DNA from: an uncultured bacterium
GTDB lineage: Bacteria; Cyanobacteriota; Vampirovibrionia; Gastranaerophilales; Gastranaerophilaceae
Direction: 5' to 3'
Assembly (NCBI GenBank): GCA_900554095.1
Contig: USGC01000063.1
Coordinates: forward strand, 1 to 9,036
DNA length: 9,036 nt
Under the pieces are notes generated by a model. That model saw only the letters and a program-made list of their open reading frames with translations, was not told the DNA's origin and did not search any database. Position numbers and translations under genes: made by a program. Positions 8,223-9,036 of the stretch are shown piece after piece. Numbering within the stretch: position 1 is the stretch's first letter; each line of letters starts with the position of its first letter.

Positions 8223-8272
8223 CCTCTCCCCTTGCGGGAGAGGACAGGAGCGTTAGCGACGTGGTGAGGGGG
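8223..8272 (+). repeat. REP/MITE-like GAGAGG-hairpin repeat copy
   Basis: A perfect 8-bp inverted repeat, CCTCTCCC (8223-8230) and GGGAGAGG (8236-8243), encloses a 5-nt loop. After 17 nt comes GTGGTGAGGG (8261-8270). The stretch is much richer in GC than the AT-rich DNA around it. The arrangement (hairpin, then GTGAGGG) resembles small dispersed repeats known from several bacterial groups, whose translations read like SPLAGEG; one frame here gives SPLAGEDRSVSDVVRG. That relationship is from memory and was not searched. It starts 9 bp past the prepilin stop. A T-run does not follow the hairpin on either strand, so it is not a classical intrinsic terminator, although it could still cap the pilin mRNA. 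Confidence 0.6.
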
Positions 8273-8281
8273 TCAACACCG

Positions 8282-9036
8282 CTACTTCCAAGGATAATCA
8301 TCTTTAATTTCCCAGCCATCACGCTGTATCAACAAGCCGCAATATGCACCGCCCCAATCGTGTTCGACTGTAGCACAACCATATGTTGGGTCATTAAGCA
8401 ACTCATCTCGACTCAGAATATTTTTCTTAAATCCTCCATACATAAAAACACCTGGGTTACGACTGTCGTCCATTCTTGAATTGAAATAAATAAGAAATAC
8501 GTCTTTACCCACAATCGAATCTCCTTTTAACGGGCCGTTAAGGTCAACACAAACCCCACCATCATGCCCGCTTACAGCTACCCAAGAGAAAACACTGTAT
8601 CCTGACGACGATATGAACGATATATAATTACCGCCTAAATGTTCAGTCCTGCACATTGCAAGCCGACCACTTGTATTTACAGGTTCTTTCCAGCAGTCAG
8701 GGGATGTCGGATTGCATACTTTTATTGTCTTTATGTTTTTTAAAAGAAAGTTTTGTGCAAAATACTTAGACCTCTCTGCAAAAGGTATATTAGTAAAATC
8801 CCAGTCCTCTATCATTCCAAATTCGGTTTGAGCCAAAGTTAAAGCCTGAGAAATTTCACTGTATGCTTTTTTCAACTGAACAACCGCTTGTTTTTTCCGG
8901 TAATTCGACATTATCGTTGACATTGTCATCGCGGCGACAACGCCGATTATGCCTAAAGTTATCAATACTTCTGCTAATGTAAAACCTTCACCCCAACAAT
9001 TTTTACCTTTAAGCGGTAAGAACCCGCGAGCCCCCC
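8282..9036 (-). CDS. Type IV prepilin/pseudopilin-like protein, 5' end outside window
   Basis: Exported, membrane-anchored pilin-like subunit with a class III signal. The frame is open from the window edge to a TAG at 8282-8284. The prepilin peptidase site is EG/FTLAEVLITLG: Gly at 8984-8986, mature Phe1 at 8981-8983 and Glu5 at 8969-8971. A hydrophobic helix (ITLGIIGVVAAMTMSTIM) and an amphipathic continuation (NYRKKQAVVQLKKAYSEISQ) follow. The mature protein would be 233 aa. The globular part has six cysteines (in CNPTSPDC, MCRTEH, GVCVD, GCATVE, AYCGLL) and ends in RDGWEIKDDYPWK, a tail I associate with the multi-copy FTLAEV prepilins of Gastranaerophilales. A start at the TTG codon 8963-8965 would delete Glu5, so the true start is upstream; no ATG, GTG or TTG occurs in frame between the cleavage site and 9034. 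The visible leader is GARGFLPLKGKNCWGEG, probably repeat-derived. It could be a minor pilin, a type II secretion pseudopilin or a surface adhesin. Confidence 0.85.
   Translation of the reverse strand, partial: GARGFLPLKGKNCWGEGFTLAEVLITLGIIGVVAAMTMSTIMSNYRKKQAVVQLKKAYSEISQALTLAQTEFGMIEDWDFTNIPFAERSKYFAQNFLLKNIKTIKVCNPTSPDCWKEPVNTSGRLAMCRTEHLGGNYISFISSSGYSVFSWVAVSGHDGGVCVDLNGPLKGDSIVGKDVFLIYFNSRMDDSRNPGVFMYGGFKKNILSRDELLNDPTYGCATVEHDWGGAYCGLLIQRDGWEIKDDYPWK
8985..9019 (-). repeat. Diverged copy of the hairpin repeat, lying inside the prepilin leader
   Basis: Read on the minus strand: TTACC (9015-9019), a 7-nt loop, GGTAA (9003-9007), an 8-nt spacer, then GGGGTGAAGG (8985-8994). This is the same order as the copy at 8223-8272, but on the opposite strand and with a shorter, weaker stem. 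In the prepilin frame it reads LPLKGKN then CWGEG. Aligned codon by codon with SPLAGED from the other copy, the Pro, Leu and Gly codons agree, but only about 10 of 21 bases are identical. Homology is therefore suggestive only. Confidence 0.4.

Larger units (their letters stand above)
8094..8281. other. 188-bp intergenic region between ychF and the prepilin gene
   Basis: The half next to ychF holds its ribosome binding site and promoter. The half next to the prepilin stop is taken up by the GC-rich hairpin repeat at 8223-8272. The roughly 60 AT-rich bases between them show no open frame, T-tract terminator or further repeat that I can support. Confidence 0.8.

Noticed and set aside
8223..8243. 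The GC-rich hairpin as a rho-independent terminator of the prepilin gene
   Set aside because: No T-run follows the stem on either strand (minus-strand continuation is AAGAATAAC). The GTGAGGG part and the known repeat-like layout fit a dispersed repeat better.
8282..8965. Prepilin starting at the TTG codon at 8965
   Set aside because: It would begin inside the transmembrane helix and delete the cleavage site and Glu5. The same frame stays open upstream with a textbook G/FTLAE site.

Overview
The window is about 9 kb of AT-rich bacterial DNA. It holds five protein-coding genes, two of them cut by the window ends, and no RNA genes, transposases, CRISPR arrays or phage genes that I can see. The best lineage guess is a non-photosynthetic gut relative of cyanobacteria (Candidatus Gastranaerophilales/Melainabacteria type). 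This rests on a cyanobacterial-style AhcY (GYGWCGRG and YGTGQS motifs), a prepilin with the FTLAEVLITLGIIGVVAAMT N-terminus common in that group, and low GC. It is recalled from family knowledge and not tested, so I hold it at about 0.6.

Layout. Positions 1-1242 (minus) carry S-adenosylhomocysteine hydrolase (ahcY), missing only its last few residues. A 153-bp divergent promoter region (1243-1395) separates it from a very large plus-strand gene (1396-5571, 1391 aa). That gene encodes a glycoside hydrolase family 13 (alpha-amylase superfamily) protein with an intact Asp/Glu/Asp catalytic triad, split by several hundred inserted residues and lacking a signal peptide. It converges, with only 3 bp between stop codons, on a class-3 aldehyde dehydrogenase gene (5575-6948, minus). 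Upstream of that, 47 bp away on the same strand, is the universal ribosome-associated ATPase gene ychF (6996-8093, minus), which has a clear promoter of its own. Last is a 188-bp intergenic region containing a GC-rich hairpin repeat, then a type IV prepilin-like gene (8282-9036, minus) whose 5' end lies outside the window.

The genes do not form one pathway. AhcY recycles SAH from methylation, YchF is housekeeping, the ALDH oxidises aldehydes, and the GH13 protein presumably acts on intracellular alpha-glucan. ychF and the ALDH gene may share a transcript.

Two things deserve a second look. The first is the oversized GH13 protein, which keeps the catalytic signatures but carries two extra blocks: about 200 residues between region I and the domain-B end, and about 290 residues directly before beta-strand 4. 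The second is the prepilin gene. It appears to be bracketed by inverted, diverged copies of a GAGAGG-hairpin repeat, one of which is read in frame as the prepilin leader (PLKGKNCWGEG before FTLAEV).
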